A stretch of 64,000 nt of DNA from Lineus longissimus (lineage: Eukaryota; Nemertea; Pilidiophora; Heteronemertea; Lineidae): contig NC_088326.1 in the NCBI RefSeq assembly GCF_910592395.1, forward strand, positions 4,033,001 through 4,097,000, given 5' to 3'. Position numbers and translations under genes: made by a program. Of the stretch, positions 1 to 12,053 are shown piece by piece (the first letter of the stretch is position 1; every line of letters starts with the position of its first letter). The notes beneath the pieces were generated by a model. It was not told the origin of the DNA. It did not search any database and saw only the letters and a list, made by a program, of their open reading frames with translations.

Positions 1-1064
1 CGGTGTATGATAGCTGTATATTCGGCATTTCGGAGTGTAATATAGACTCATCAATAGTTGGCTTTTAACAGCCAGATCCTGGTCAATTTCAAAGATTTTG
101 TCAAAACTTTTGCGCCCCCACCCCGGATCCACCAATTCAATATCAGAAAGAAAGATGGAAAGTTACCAAGGTGCATCGCTCATGATTATAGGAAAAAGAG
201 GAACAACCTTTGATTTCGAACTAAATCAGTTCAGGGCCTTCATGCTGTAAGGTAAAGTGATTGCCTAATCCCCCTCATTCATAGCAAGAAAGACATATTT
301 GCTATTGATCTCCAAGTGGCTCGTGTAGTGTCAAATCATCAGTTCCGTGAGAAGAAACCAAGGAAGTAATTGGTCTTGCCTAATCCCCTCGTTTGTTGTC
401 GGAAAGATATGTAAGCTTCTGATCACCAATGGTTGGTGTAGTGACAAATCATTAGTTCCGTGAGAAGAAACCAAGAATGCAATTGGTCTTGCCCTTGCCT
501 AATCCCCTTGTTTGTTGGAGGAAAGAAATGTTAGCTTGTGATCTTCAAGTGGATGGTGTAGTGACGGAAATTAATCACTGTGTGTGTCATAATAAGAGTA
601 AACATTAGATTGTTGATGTTGTATAAACAGTGGGGATTTGGAATTGAGATGAACATGTTTGAAGGTGGCATTCTCGTCACTGAGACATAGGCTGGTCACT
701 AAGACTCCAGGGCGAATAATGCACTTTGTGCCTCAGCCCCGGAAAACTGTATTTGTATATTTCGTTTGTCCCCTTTGTCAAGGACCAACGCACCCTTTGC
801 GTCAAAGGAATGCTGGTTGTCTGCCGGTGAGAGTAGACAGTTGAATTGTGTCCACTGGAGCTTGCTGGTTCATGCTGGCTTGTACATAGCCAAGAGTTTC
901 CGTCATAAAATCATTCATGGGTCCATTTTAGGATCTATTTAGATCATAACAAACCAAGTTTTACAATCGGATCCAATCATAGATTCTATGATGGTAGATC
1001 TCTTTATAGCTATCCGTCTCAGACCAATAAAGTCCTGAAATAAAATAATCATCTCCTATTTCAG
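1..1064 (+). other. Partial intron of TRAPPC9 at the window edge
   Basis: No exon was found in this stretch. It lies upstream of the first recognisable TRAPPC9 exon (acceptor AG at 1,063-1,064) and is read as the 3' part of an intron. The 5' third of the gene, including the start codon, is outside the window. A tandem repeat occupies 252-565. Confidence 0.75.
252..565 (+). repeat. Tandem repeat, about 115 bp x 3, intronic
   Basis: Three diverged copies of a unit of about 112-118 bp begin near 264, 376 and 495. Each has the core TTGCCTAATCCCC, then a GGAAAGA-like segment and GTGTAGTGACAAATCAT. The first two copies also share GTTCCGTGAGAAGAAACCAA. Confidence 0.8.
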
Positions 1065-4000
1065 ATTCAGCGATTCAGCACCCTCTCACTACTCTACAGC
1101 CAGATAGGATTCTATCGGAAGGCGGCGTTCTTCAAACGTGTGGCGGCCATGCAGTGTGTGGCGCCGTCCAATCAGAAGCCAGGATGGATCCAGTGCTACA
1201 ATTTGCTCCTACAGACGTTGGATGGGTATCGAATCCCGATGGACCCGAGGAAGTTCCCCGATGGTAAGCGCAGAGCACTCTTCCGTGAAGAACTTTGAAA
1301 AATTTTTAAAAAAATATTGAGCTCAGAGCAGATCATCAACTGGGACATCATTAGCTCTATCAATGATATTGGGTAATTTTGATATAAGTAGGAGGAAACC
1401 GGAGACCGCGGAAAGCTACACTGTCGAAGAGAGTCGCCCTCTCTATCACTTAAGTGTACCAGTATGAACTGGGAATGGAACCCGGGACCACAGTGGTGAC
1501 AGGTGCTGATGTCTCCAAGGCGCTACTCCACCAGCCCTGTTCAGCTGTAATCTTGAAAATTGTACCTGGTGAGTACTAATCAAACAATAGAGCAGACGTC
1601 AATGTTTTTACCAGATAGAATCAGACAACAGAAGGTAGCACTGGAATTTGGAATAGACTCTGGATGTGTCAGTATCTCTTTTTCTGATATTTCCAGATCA
1701 CACCAGTGGATGGCCGGTGGTGCAACTGCGAGTCCTCCATGAGTTGGTGTACTCAGCCAGGAGAATGGGCAACCCTGCCGTCGCTATAAGGTATTTTGAA
1801 ACACTGTGCCATAACACGGGTCAGGTGTCCAATCGTGGGATCAAAGATAAGAGCGAAACTCAAAGTTTAAACTTTCTACTTAGGATTAGAGGAGCCTCAT
1901 AGCCTAGTGGTTAACACTGCTGGCTACCACGCAATAGGGCCCAGGGAGAACCCAGGATTGTATGTCTTGACGAACCAGTGTGGTTAAGGAATTAAAATTC
2001 CTCCATGTAGCTCTTCACAACACGCCACTCAACATATAAAAATTCGAGTCTTGGGATGAGACGAAAAACCGTGGTCCCTTGTACCTAAGTAAGTGTCTAT
2101 GCCAGCGCAAGTAAAAGATCCCACATAAGTGGACAGTAGCCTGAAGTGGACTCCATACCTCTGGCAAAAACTTAAAAGGGTTACGACGCCGGTAATGATA
2201 TGATATTATGATTTTTTTTAATCCAGACATATGACATTCTTGCTGCACACGATGCTGGACCACCTCTCTGAGCAGGAACGAAAAGACATCTCGCAAGTTC
2301 TCGAGACGTACACGTCAAAATGTGAGGCTCCGACCGCCACGCTGACTTTGGACAATGGCACTGTGCTCCCTCCCGTCCAGCTAGGAAAATTACCAATTGT
2401 TAAGTGAGTGTGCACAAAGATATGGTATCGAGCCATCGAAGACGCTGAAAGTTGTATAATCAGGCCATGGAGCAGTGTTCAGCAGTGGCATCAGTCCCAC
2501 CACCCATGGCTAGCGGGAATTCCCTTTAGCTCCGTCGGTAGAGAGATGGCCTTATAAGCCAGGTGTCCTTTTTGAGGTGTGAACATTTTTAGATGAAAGG
2601 CCAAGTCACAGATAAGCTTGTCAGTTTTTAACTGCCTAATAATACAATAGGGTGGACCTAGGGGCTGGTTTAATTGGGGACTATAGGCAGGAGGAGAGGG
2701 GATAATTTGGCCATATTCAAGTGACTGGTATGCACAGTAAGGGCCTTTGGTCATGTTAGACTTAGCACTAAATATATCCCTCGTACAAGCGTGAATCATT
2801 TCGACCTACTGTGAGATGTGAGAGACCCCTATTGGTAACTTTATCTTGCCTGCCAGGCTGCTGCCTATATTGTCTCTTTAAGTTACCTGTGAAATGATAT
2901 CCACTCCACAAAGTCAATACATCTAACTGATTAAAAATGAACAATACATGTACATTTGCAATGTCATTGTTCAGGAGTTGTTACGTCTTGAGCAGATTGC
3001 TTTGAAAGCAGCCCCGAACAGATATACCTTGCAGCTTTCCAAGTTTGAAAAAATACGAATCTGCGTTTGTTTTTCAGGTCTTTCAAACCCCTTAATTTGC
3101 CGCCACATCTGCGACCAATCAAAATCAAGTCGAAAGCAGACGTTGCAAAAGAGAACAACAGTCCATTTATATACTCGCCATTAATGCTCAAACAGAACAC
3201 GCGGAAATTATCAGGCCACAAAATCGGTGAGTTTCGATCAAGACAAATTTTGGCGATCGTTAAAATCATCTTCAATCCTAATCCAATCCACCGTGTAGAA
3301 ATATTGCCAAATTCGATGTTTTTATTGACATAAATCTATTAAGGTATTATTTGAATGGGTGAAAAACTTGTGATTTCGTCATGTTCAAATGTTCTTCATG
3401 TGTGTGGGTCAGGGGTACTAAACTCTGCCAAAACCCTGCGAAAACAATAATATTTTACTCAGATATTAAAAAATTGATAATTAGGGTCATGATTTTACTG
3501 ACAAGTGTTCATCTTGTTTCAGGCTTTAGTTGGGTTGAGGGGAATGTGTGTGAAGTGGCCTTGCAAGTATGTAACCCAATGCCTTATGAACTCAAAGTCA
3601 TCAATATGGTAAGTGAGCTGGGGTGTTCACCATGCGTGGTGGGGATTGGGGGGGCAACATGTGTGAGGTGAACATGAAAGGGTGGGCGTATTACATCTAT
3701 ATGTATGGGGCGGCAGGCGTATTACATCTATATGTATGGGGGGGGGGCAGGGTCGAGATTTTGAGGCAAAAGTAATAATTACTCATATGAAATAAAAAAT
3801 GTTGGTGAAATTGGCTGTTATCTGTTTACCACAATAAAATAATGAATTGATGTGGTCTCATTTCCCTTTGTAACGGCCTTCTTGAATAAATTTTGTGTAA
3901 TGTCATCATCTTTATTTTTCAGGGATTATTAACTGAAGGTGTCGAGTTTGAATCCTACCCAGCCAACCTCTCCCTGCCAGCTGAGTCAGGGCCTTACCCT

Positions 4001-7000
4001 GTGAAGATCTTATGCACGCCGAAAGGTTCTGGACAACTCAATGTCATTGGTAAGCCCTTCTTTAAACCCCTTACAGTAAATGGTGAAATTTTCGCCAAAC
4101 GTAAAATTTGGTGATTGTGCTAATTTTCACTTGGCAGAAGACTAAAACCCCTGGTTGATTTCTGTGGAGAGCGGGGTAATAATATGGTAACCCAAAAGCA
4201 CTCTGAGCAGGGACCATGGAAAAGCACTACATAAGAACTTAATATTATTATTATTATTGGAAGAAAAAGAAATATATTTTCATGTTTGATCTTTATTCCC
4301 ATTTTCAGGTTACACGACGAATGTTCTCGGTATCAAGAACCAGTGTCTCCTGGAGGACACTAGCACCGTCAAGGAGGAGCGCTTTACGATCGAGGTGGTG
4401 CCGTCTCTACCTCAGCTCCAGGTCACTACCTCGCTACCCAAGTCGTCGAGTTTCAGCAACATGGTGGACAGTGCTAACGTCGTGACGAGCGCGGTTCTGA
4501 ATATGTTTGCTGGAGAAAGGTACGAGATACTATCAAGAATGAATTACAGGGATGTCAAATTCTTGATTTTAGGCTGATTTCAGACTTTTTCCTCTTACTG
4601 AATGCGAAATTGGAAAGATCTCTGTCTCACCTCTCTGTGGATCTTTGAATTTTCAAAATTGGACCAAAATTATGCACTTTAGAGGCATTTTTGTGCAAGA
4701 GAGAGCTGATCAAAGGAAAAGATTTTCACTGGAATAAAACTTCAGACTTTTTTCCCCAGCTCATTGGCAGGTGAAATTGTAACTGTTCTTTTCTGATGAA
4801 GTCGTCTAGACATTGTGAGTGTGACATAATATTGCTGAAAAAAATGCAGTTTGGTGTTTAATTTACGCTTGAAAATTTGATGAAGGGCGATTCTGTCTTT
4901 GGCCAAAATAAGCGTGATGATTTCAGTGCATATTCTATCTTTTTTCAGCCAAGAATGCCAAATTACTCTCAAGAACAGTGGTGCAACTCCCGTCGAAAAG
5001 ATGGATTTATCATTAGATTCAAAACTCAACGCGGACACTCTGTCAAAGGTCTTCGTATGGAGCTTGCAAAATCTGGAGTCCCAGCTCCCCCTGAATCCTG
5101 GGTGCCAGGCCTGTTTCACTATTTACATCAACGGTGTTTCCGACTTTCTGCCAACGGACAAAAGTTTATATGACGGTGAGTTTTGATGATTAAAATGTAG
5201 GCTTGTGGTTGAAAATTGTATTTGTTGCGGGTCGAGGAATGACTAGAGTTTTGCGTGCTTTTGCTAGTGTTCAAGTGCCCAAGTACTCAACAACTCCTTG
5301 TGATGAGTTCTCAAAAACACTCAGGAGCTTCATAGCCTAGTGGCTTGCTGGCTACCATGCAATAGGGCCTGGGTTAGATCCCGAGAAAACCCAGGATTGT
5401 ATTTCTAGATGAACCGGCATGGCTTTCAAGGAACTACTATTCCAGGCTCTTCATAGTCCTTTGAATGAGCTTAAAGCCCCAATTTTCTGTACCTGAGTGC
5501 CTATGCCAGGTAGGCTGAAGTGATACTGTGATAACCTCACAGACAGAGCCATTACAATATTCTAAGATTCTATGACCATCGTTTGATATTAGATAAATAT
5601 TGCTTTGTTGATAATGGACCCATAAATATAACTTTTTCTGCTTCAGACACGAGTAATTATTTGAGCCCCTCGACCCGGCCTAGGATGACCAGGGTTACAT
5701 CGGAACAAAAAACATCGGATAACTCAACAACAGACGAATACACCACGAAAGTATGTGTCACTTCTTTCATAGAAATAAACAAATTTGGTTTGCCTCCCCT
5801 ATTTAGCGGTCTTGCCAATCAGTTGCCTAGGCTAGGACAGTGGCCGGTCACTCCAGCCTTTGCCGATTGTATTTGCTGGTTATATCCACAAAAGGTTACC
5901 TTGAGTGGCGCAGGATAACCAAAAAAGATGTTATTCGTTTAGACTTGGGCCAATTTTTAGGCAGACGAAGAACAAAGATCTGATTCCCCGCATGGCCAGA
6001 GTGCTAGCTACAGGCCTAGAGTGGGCAGTACCTCGAAATCCTTCATGTATTTCTGGACTACGACTGCTGACTACAACATTTCAATGTTTGACAACTTTTG
6101 TGGGGTTATGTGACTTTTTGAGCAAACACTTTTAAACATTGGTAATTTTCAGTGGAAAAGGCGTTACATGAAGCGTTATTTATCATTCATTATCATTACT
6201 CTGTGCAATTGTTATTTTTTTCATCATTTGTTTTTGCAGACGATAGAAGCATTGCTACGTCTCCAGTATAGCGGGAGCGCTGGGCTTGCTGAGGGATATT
6301 GTCGTCAGTGTTCGGTGGCATTTACGTTGGAGGTACAACCATCGCTTGTCTTCAGTAAATGGGACGTGGGGCCAACAGACAGGTGAGATTTCTACAGGAA
6401 TCCAAAAGTGTGAAGGAGTCCCCATAGCCCAGTGGTTAACACTGCTGGCTACCACGCCATAGGCCCCGGGTATGATGCAGGCCAGGTTTTGCCCCAAGGC
6501 GAGATATTTTTTGTAGCATTGATTATAATCGCAGGTACCTGCAATAAAAGTCACTCATTGCGGGGCGCACTTCACATCGGGGGAAGTTTTACCTCGTACA
6601 AGGCCTGTCAACACTTTGCTGTGGCCATTGTACACTTAAACCCACACAGCCCTTTCACACTAGAACCTAGCAATTCTGTTTCAGATGTTGCCAAAATCAT
6701 CACAAAGCGTACTGTTATTACACTTTCTTGGGCTGATTTAGACTTTTTTCCTAGACTAGGACAGGCAGCTCTAGGTTTTGTATCAAGCCCCAAATTTCTG
6801 ACAGACCCATTGAGTTGTAGTCAATTTTTTCTTCTTTTCAGTCCTAGTCATTGCTTTTTGGTGCTTGATGTCTTGAATACAACCACTCACGAAGTCGACC
6901 TCATGTACTCGTCAGAAAATAGGGTCATACTAGAAGCGAAGGAATCGAAAAGGTACGCTCACATTTTACGTGTAAAGTCCAATGACTAGTGTCCGTTTCT

Positions 7001-10000
7001 GTTCCTGCATGGGGTCAAATTTGTCAGCAGAAATAGAAAGATCTTTGTAGAACTTTACTTTTTGCAATCGTTTCCCAAAAATAAGCACTTCAGATGCATA
7101 TTTTTGCAAGAGCAGTTCTTTTCTCATGGAAAATTTTTCAGGTTTTTTGCTCCGAGTGCTGTAACTTATTTTCAGCTCATCAATGAAGATGAATTTCTTC
7201 ATTCTGCCTCTTACAAAACTATAAAAATAACCATATTTTCAGGATTGCCGTGCGAGTCGGTCGGTGTTCGGGTCTTCCTGCTGCAGAGGTCCACAAGGTT
7301 GGGACAAGTTATGCCAAATACCAACATGAGCTTCTAGCGCTGCAGTACAGTCTGCATCTCTCAGACTTTGTCGACATCCGATGGACTATGATATCCTTTT
7401 CATCAAGAAATGTATTAGGCTCAGTTTTAGGAAGTGCAGAGCCCTAGCACTAGCAGGAGGCCAAGCAAGGCGGGGTGGACTAAGCTGGCTTTTGGACACT
7501 TGGGGCAAAAAGGGGCCTTTGACTGATCGTTGCGACATTCCAAACCTTACTGAATAAAAGTCTTGCGCAAACACTAGGAAAATGTGCTCATTGTAATGTG
7601 TGACCCGTTCCAGCAGAACAAGTCGCATGTCGCTCTGAGCTTGGCAGGTTGAGGCGGACTGTTTGTTCATTTCACTATTGTCTGCCTTTTGTGAAATCGG
7701 ACGACATCAATGTCTTCTATTATCTCCTGGTGTCATCTAGGCTCATCTTATGTGCGACATGCGACTGGTTTTGCTAGAATGGGTCACATGTGTAACCTGG
7801 GTGCAGTTGTGTCACTTACACTGGCGTTGAAAAGTCGAAGGGCTTGACTGAAGGAGATAATGTCAGCTTAAGTGACGAAAGTTGTTTTGAAAAACAGGGT
7901 ACTGACTATTTGTCTAAGGTTTGAATCAATGGTGCAATGCTGGGAACGACAGAGATTCTGCCTTATGTCTTTGAGAGAGGGTGCATTTCAGGTTCAATAT
8001 TTTTGAGGAGTTAGGGCAGTGAATTAGAGGGGTTAAAAGTGTTCTGTGTGAAAGTGTGTCTGTTATTTTGCCTTAACGGGTGCACGCTTCCACTAAAGCA
8101 GTCGGGAAGATGACCGTGGACAAACTCTTGTGGACGCCCGCTCAGTTAGACACGATACGAATGTCTCCAGTCCAGTGGGGTAAGTTGGTGACAGTGTGGA
8201 GGACGGCATCACCCTGGAGAAACAGTTGCCCATCTTGCTGAGAATCTGGCAGACCTTCCAGCTTGATGAGGTGGCCTATTTGAGCATTTTCAGCAAGAAT
8301 CCATTCACACACCTTGATGGATTAAGGCATATAAGGCAAAGAGACCCGTGTAGAGTCTAACGCTCAAAGAGGGATTGAACCAGGGACCTCGTAAGCGCTA
8401 GTCCGAGACCTGAGCCACTACACCACCGTGGCTGCTCTGCGTATTCAAAGAGGAAAGGATAAAAATGTGTTGCCTCCTCTATACCCAAACTTAGTAACTA
8501 TACTAGCCTGTTTTTAGGGAGGTTGTGGTTGTAGTGGCCAGAAATACTCAGGTTGTAACACGGATTGAGCAGCTCATCTGAGTTCTACTGAGAGCTTTCG
8601 GGATAGACTGGGGTTATAAAGTGTGAAGTCGGATGACAGCTCCACCGCAGTTGATATTAGACTATAAACACTTTTACTTTTAACTTTAGTGCGAGAATCA
8701 CTCTTCATAAACTCAGCCAGATTACCATGTTGACAATTTTTTGTTGTTTATTTCAGATTTGGTTGTGAATGGAGGTTCCCACGAGCCAGATGAAGAGGTT
8801 GTTGGCCATGAGGGGGAAACAATGGAAATTCTGATGACAATCACTAATAATTCAGGTAAGGAATTATTAGTCGTAGGAGGAAACTGACATTGACAGAGGT
8901 ATTAGGTAAACAGAATTTTCTAATATTGAGTTGAGAGCGCGTGAGCTAACTTGGCTCATTATTGGCTCTGAAGGCAATATTTTGGTTATTGACTGTAGGA
9001 GGAAACCTATGCTGTCGAAACTAGTCTCCATTTCTATCACATGAATATACTGGGAATCAAACCCGGGACCTCTGAGGTGATACGCTGATGTTACCAATTG
9101 CGCTACTCAAACAGCCCAGCATAGGAACCAACATTCTGACGGATCCCCTTGGTTGGCATCTTCAAGATTTTTCAACAAAATTTAGAGCATTTCTTTCTGT
9201 CTTTTGAGAGTCTTGCATCATCTTTTCAGATGTGAGCATAGAGAATGCTGTGATAAGCCTTGGATGTTTCCGTGACCAAATGAACGGTATCCATGACTAC
9301 GGCACGGACAATCACGTCATCTGTCTTGGATGCGATTCTGTGCATTTAGAGAAGGTAGGTGTAGGCTCATTTCGACCATGACCATCTCAGGCCAGGGCCC
9401 GGTTGTTCAAAGCCTGGTTAGTTTAGCAGCCCTTAAGTTTAGGTGACCACTACTTAACTTAGAGGATCCCTTGGGGTTCTGCTAAAACTTGGCAGTAGCC
9501 CATGGCAAAACCCTTGAGGTACCGCTAACTTAGCAGTGGCATAGCGGCCCCTAAGCCTAACCGAGCGAACTTGGCAGCCTGCTAAGATAACGGTAGCAGA
9601 TAGCAGAGCTCTGAACAACTGGGCCCTGGTATTTTCACCCCATCACCAATTTGGCCCACAGCCACAGGTGTTTCAGCCTGTGACCCAAAGTGGTGTTGGC
9701 TGGCCCAAGTGCTGTCCTTAATAGAGAGGTGTCCTGATTGGAGAGGTCAAATGGAATGGAAACAACCAATTTGTGACCAAACCTATATCCTAAATTGAGA
9801 GGTTGTCCTTAATAGAGAGGTTTTCACTGTAGATGGTAAAAAACTTGATGAATATTTTATCTCTTTCAGATTGCCGTGAACGAGAGTTACAGTCATCGCT
9901 GCCTGCTGCTCTTCTGTTTGCCGGGATTATACAAACTGGACATTAAGTGTACTAGTCAGCCGATAGGTGGCGCTGCCAGTGGCCAAAAACATGAATGGAG

Positions 10001-10037
10001 GTGCTATACTGTGAATATTAATGTTAAGGACGAATAA
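1065..10037 (+). CDS. TRAPPC9 (TRAPPII complex subunit 9 / NIBP), 3' part, 16 exons
   Basis: Subunit of the TRAPPII tethering and Rab-activating complex at the Golgi and endosomes. Exons: 1065-1263, 1697-1790, 2227-2403, 3078-3226, 3523-3608, 3923-4049, 4309-4519, 4949-5175, 5647-5750, 6240-6382, 6842-6952, 7243-7390, 8086-8179, 8757-8855, 9230-9354, 9870-10037. All phases agree and give 753 codons plus TAA; human TRAPPC9 is about 1,150 aa, so roughly the C-terminal two-thirds is present. Family signatures include [73 protein letters not shown] and [11 protein letters not shown], followed by the beta-rich C-terminal region ([28 protein letters not shown]). All introns have GT-AG sites except the AT-AC intron at 7391-8085. 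Several introns carry SINEs or MITEs. AATAAA at 10033-10038 overlaps the stop and is too close to be the poly(A) signal; the true 3' end was not identified. Confidence 0.95.
1385..1545 (-). mobile_element. tRNA-derived SINE, family 2
   Basis: Contains GTAGGAGGAAACC at the left and, in reverse complement, a pol III B-box-like segment (plus strand GGAATGGAACCCGGGACC), then an A-box-like stretch ending in CGCTACTCCACCAGCC. A related copy is at 8993-9118. It lies in a TRAPPC9 intron in antisense orientation. Confidence 0.65.
1889..2174 (+). mobile_element. tRNA-derived SINE, family 1 (long copy)
   Basis: The head reads AGCCTAGTGGTTAACACTGC (A-box region), followed by GGCTACCACGCAATAGGGCC and a decayed B box. 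The body includes GTGTCTATGCCAGCGCAAGT and AAAAGATCCCACATAAGTGG. Related heads are at 5322 and 6413, and an inverted body copy at 21365. It lies in the TRAPPC9 intron 1791-2226, almost abutting the next exon. Confidence 0.7.
2674..2877 (-). mobile_element. TTAA-flanked MITE, family T1
   Basis: Non-autonomous DNA element of about 204 bp between TTAA at 2670-2673 and 2878-2881. Termini resemble those of the copies at 17867 and 32017 (GGGGACTATAGGCAGGAG at one end, CTGCCTATATTGTCTCTT at the other). The interior has TGTGAGAGACCCCTATTGG, conserved in all copies. TTAA target duplication points to piggyBac- or Kolobok-type mobilisation. Confidence 0.8.
3684..3750 (+). repeat. Two-copy direct repeat with G-tract
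   Basis: The phrase GGCGTATTACATCTATATGT followed by ATGGGG occurs twice in direct succession, and the second copy ends in a run of G. Intronic. Confidence 0.75.
5322..5530 (+). mobile_element. tRNA-derived SINE, family 1
   Basis: Head GGAGCTTCATAGCCTAGTGG, then a deleted A-box region, GCTACCATGCAATAGGGCC and a recognisable B-box-like GGGTTAGATCCC. The body has AACCCAGGATTGTAT and TGAGTGCCTATGCCAGG as in the 1889 copy. It lies in the TRAPPC9 intron 5176-5646. Confidence 0.7.
6413..6480 (+). mobile_element. SINE head fragment, family 1
   Basis: CATAGCCCAGTGGTTAACAC, TGCTGGCTACCACGCCATAG and CCCCGGGTATGATGC match the head of the family 1 SINE. The body is not recognisable beyond about 6480. 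Intronic in TRAPPC9. Confidence 0.6.
7391..8085 (+). other. U12-type AT-AC intron of TRAPPC9
   Basis: The 5' splice site is ATATCCTTTT at 7391-7400, an exact minor-spliceosome AT-AC donor consensus. The branch-site consensus is matched by GCCTTAAC at 8070-8077, and the intron ends in GCAC at 8082-8085, about 10 nt after the branch adenosine. Joining exon 7243-7390 (phase 0, ending ATG) to 8086-8179 (GCT TCC ACT...) keeps the TRAPPC9 frame and length. The GT donors just downstream of 7390, at 7412 and 7425, are phase 0, and with AG acceptors at 8098 or 8101 they give an immediate TGA. The intron carries a decayed hairpin MITE (7599-7788). Confidence 0.88.
7599..7788. mobile_element. Decayed hairpin MITE, family H1
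   Basis: Diverged copy of the near-palindromic elements at 22379 and 25015. The left arm has TGTGACCCGTTCCAGCAGAA, TTTGTTCATTTC and CTTTTGTGAAAT. The right arm retains GCGACATGCGACTGG and GGGTCACA. It lies inside the U12-type intron. Confidence 0.7.
8335..8682 (+). mobile_element. SINE-like dispersed repeat, family 3
   Basis: Contains a tRNA-like segment readable on the minus strand (plus: GATTGAACCAGGGACCTCGT ... CACTACACCACCGTGG). The body has TGAGCAGCTCATCTGAG, AGACTGGGGTTATAAA and GATATTAGACTATAAAC. An inverted related body is at 11866-12020. It lies in TRAPPC9 intron 8180-8756. Confidence 0.55.
8872..9118 (-). mobile_element. tRNA-derived SINE, family 2
   Basis: Two GTAGGAGGAAAC starts (8874 and 8995) precede a minus-strand tRNA-like region with plus-strand text GGGAATCAAACCCGGGACCT (B box reversed) and GCGCTACTCAAACAGCC. 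Same family as 1385-1545. It lies in TRAPPC9 intron 8856-9229. Confidence 0.65.
9395..9626. mobile_element. MITE with GGGCCC-type terminal inverted repeats, family H3
   Basis: Starts GGGCCCGGTTGTTCAAAG and ends CTCTGAACAACTGGGCCC, giving an 18-bp imperfect terminal inverted repeat. The interior is rich in CTTAAGTTTAG and CTAACTTAGCAG words that can fold back. About 232 bp, in the last TRAPPC9 intron. Confidence 0.8.
9709..9829 (+). mobile_element. TA-flanked MITE family T2, 5'-truncated copy
   Basis: Retains GTGCTGTCCTTAATAGAGAG, GAATGGAAACAACCAATT and the end AGAGGTTTTCACTG followed by TA. It lies next to the H3 MITE in the last TRAPPC9 intron. Confidence 0.75.
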
Positions 10038-10107
10038 ATTATGTAAATTTATGTAAATATTGATTAATGGAAGTCTAATTCAGGTGTCGTGTTGTCAAAA
10101 CTGTTAA

Positions 10108-10339
10108 AGGCGTATGCTGTTCGTTAGAAAATGAAATTTCTTATTGAATTTGACAATATCTTATTGCCTGAATATGTACCAAAAATGAATTTCAGCATTG
10201 CTGTCGTGTCGACGGATATACAAATACTATAATAACCAAGTTTCAGCAAATTCAGATGCATAATAACTGCAGTACGGCATTGTGTTTAACTGCATTTCTG
10301 TTTTCCTGGACCACCAGTAATTACGAATGGCATACCCCT
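10108..10339 (+). mobile_element. TTAA-flanked MITE, family T3
   Basis: Between TTAA at 10104-10107 and 10340-10343. Termini AGGCGTATGCTGTTCGTTA and TTACGAATGGCATACCCCTT are inverted relatives. The interior GCAGTACGGCATTGTGT matches the copy at 24175-24413. It may lie in the TRAPPC9 3' UTR, beginning only 70 nt after the stop codon. Confidence 0.8.
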
Positions 10340-11865
10340 TTAAAGGTACACTGGCCTGCTTGATATAGTTGATTTGCCATTGCTGCTGTACATTGTGGTG
10401 CAGTTCCGTTAAAGTAGGCCTACAGTTTCATGTGCTTGATCCTGGTCTATGCTATTAGTCTGAACAATGCTTGCAACAACTGTACAGTAACAGTGTAACT
10501 GTGATGGAAAATATCGGAGATTTCAAATTTTGAGGGTCCCCAGGAGCACAGGGGTTATCCGGATTATCAAGAGTGTTGCTTTTAAGAATCCCCCCATGCC
10601 ATGTCTCGATTGAATTGGAAGTATTTGCAACATTTTGCCATATATGGGGAGGGGGGGGGGGTATTGGGTGTTGAGACTATCTGGAGTCGGTACTTATGAA
10701 ATCGATTGCATAATGTTGACTGCTCAGCCTCTGAAGAAAATGCCAGATTTTTAATGCTCAGGAGACCAAACTATTCATCAGGACAGCTTTCGAACAACAA
10801 TTTGGTCTTTTAAAGAAAAATGTTACTTCTTCTTCCATGGAGTGTTCCTCCTCCAAGACGGGATGAGCATTTTTATGTGCCACTATGTTTAGGTGCCAAT
10901 TGGGTTTATTAGCCTAGTGATTCCGTCTTCGCCCAAGAAAGAAACATGTTCACTTAATAACTTCCAATGAAAAAATAGTTGCAGTTCATTTGTAATCCGA
11001 CCGGAAGTTGGCACCTATAGCCTTAAACTATGTGGTCCTTTACTTGGAATACTTTAATACTGTATTAGAGGGGTGGGGACTCCTTCAATGAAATTAGACT
11101 CAAAGTCTTCACTTGTAAATAGTCATTTGAGTTGGTGCAAAATGTCATGTTATACTCTCTGTGTATATACTGTGCATATGCTTGTGGTTATTCAATTAAA
11201 GTGTTTTTCATATCTTTCTGACCAAAGGTACTTAGTTGAACTAAGGAATGTGACCACATCACATTTACTTAAATATAGTGGTGTTACACAATCCTTAGGG
11301 TAGGCCTGACTGGTGCTGTCAACTAAGCCAGTCAACTATGACACCAGCTGCTTAGGGTTTATGTAACTTTACTAGTTGTGATCACACTATTACATTTCTA
11401 TAACTTATAAGTATACAAGATGTGAGGCAAGTACCTTTGGCTAGATCAACCTGAAAAACACTTTTAATATCAAAGTTTGAAGCTGATTTTTTTTCAGCTT
11501 TTTTCGTCTCAGTAATGAGACAACTTGTGACATGCCAGTATAATTAACCAAACTACTGGGTGTAGCAGAAAAACATTTATCATTTCATTCAAGTAACATA
11601 TGCCAAAACTGTAATGAACAGCGGAGAGACTACGATTGGTACTGCAGGAGGAAACCAGACGACCTGGAGGATATTCTCTCTGCCAGTAGTTACTTCCATT
11701 AGAGGCACATGATGATATCTGAAAAGACAGATCACTGAGGATTGCTCAGTCCTCACAATACCCGCAGAAAACACACTACTGTGTTCAAAATGTTTTTAAA
11801 AACTCTTTTGATCCAACCAACCTGTGCAGATAAATAAAGTTAAAGTTAAAAGTTAAAGTTTAGGG

Positions 11866-12020
11866 TTTATAGTCTGATATCAACTATGATTTAGGTTATC
11901 ATCCGACTTTCAGTTTAACCCCGGTCTGTCCTGAAACCTTTCAGTAGACCACAGATGAGCTGCTCAACCAGCGCTATAATCTGTGCATTTCTGACCGGTA
12001 CCCATTTATACACCTGGGTC
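11866..12020 (-). mobile_element. SINE-like dispersed repeat family 3, inverted fragment
   Basis: On the minus strand this carries GAGCAGCTCATCTGTGG, GACCGGGGTTAAAC and GATATCAGACTATAAAC, matching 8530-8682. It directly precedes a T2 MITE. Confidence 0.6.
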
Positions 12021-12053
12021 CAGAGAGGCAAGTAAGACAGAGAGACCAGCCTA

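Larger units (their letters stand above)
10038..12053 (+). other. TRAPPC9 3' flank: 3' UTR and/or intergenic
   Basis: No coding exon is visible. It contains a TTAA MITE (10108-10339), a G-rich tract near 10648, an SINE-2 fragment near 11640 and an inverted family-3 repeat (11866-12020). Possible poly(A) hexamers are ATTAAA near 11196 and AATAAA near 11833, but nothing shows which is used. Confidence 0.5.

Noticed and set aside
7412-8101. Ordinary GT-AG intron between TRAPPC9 exons 12 and 13
   Set aside because: The GT donors just downstream of the exon (7412, 7425) are phase 0, and the AG acceptors at 8098 or 8101 then give TGA at once; the AT-AC reading keeps frame and homology.
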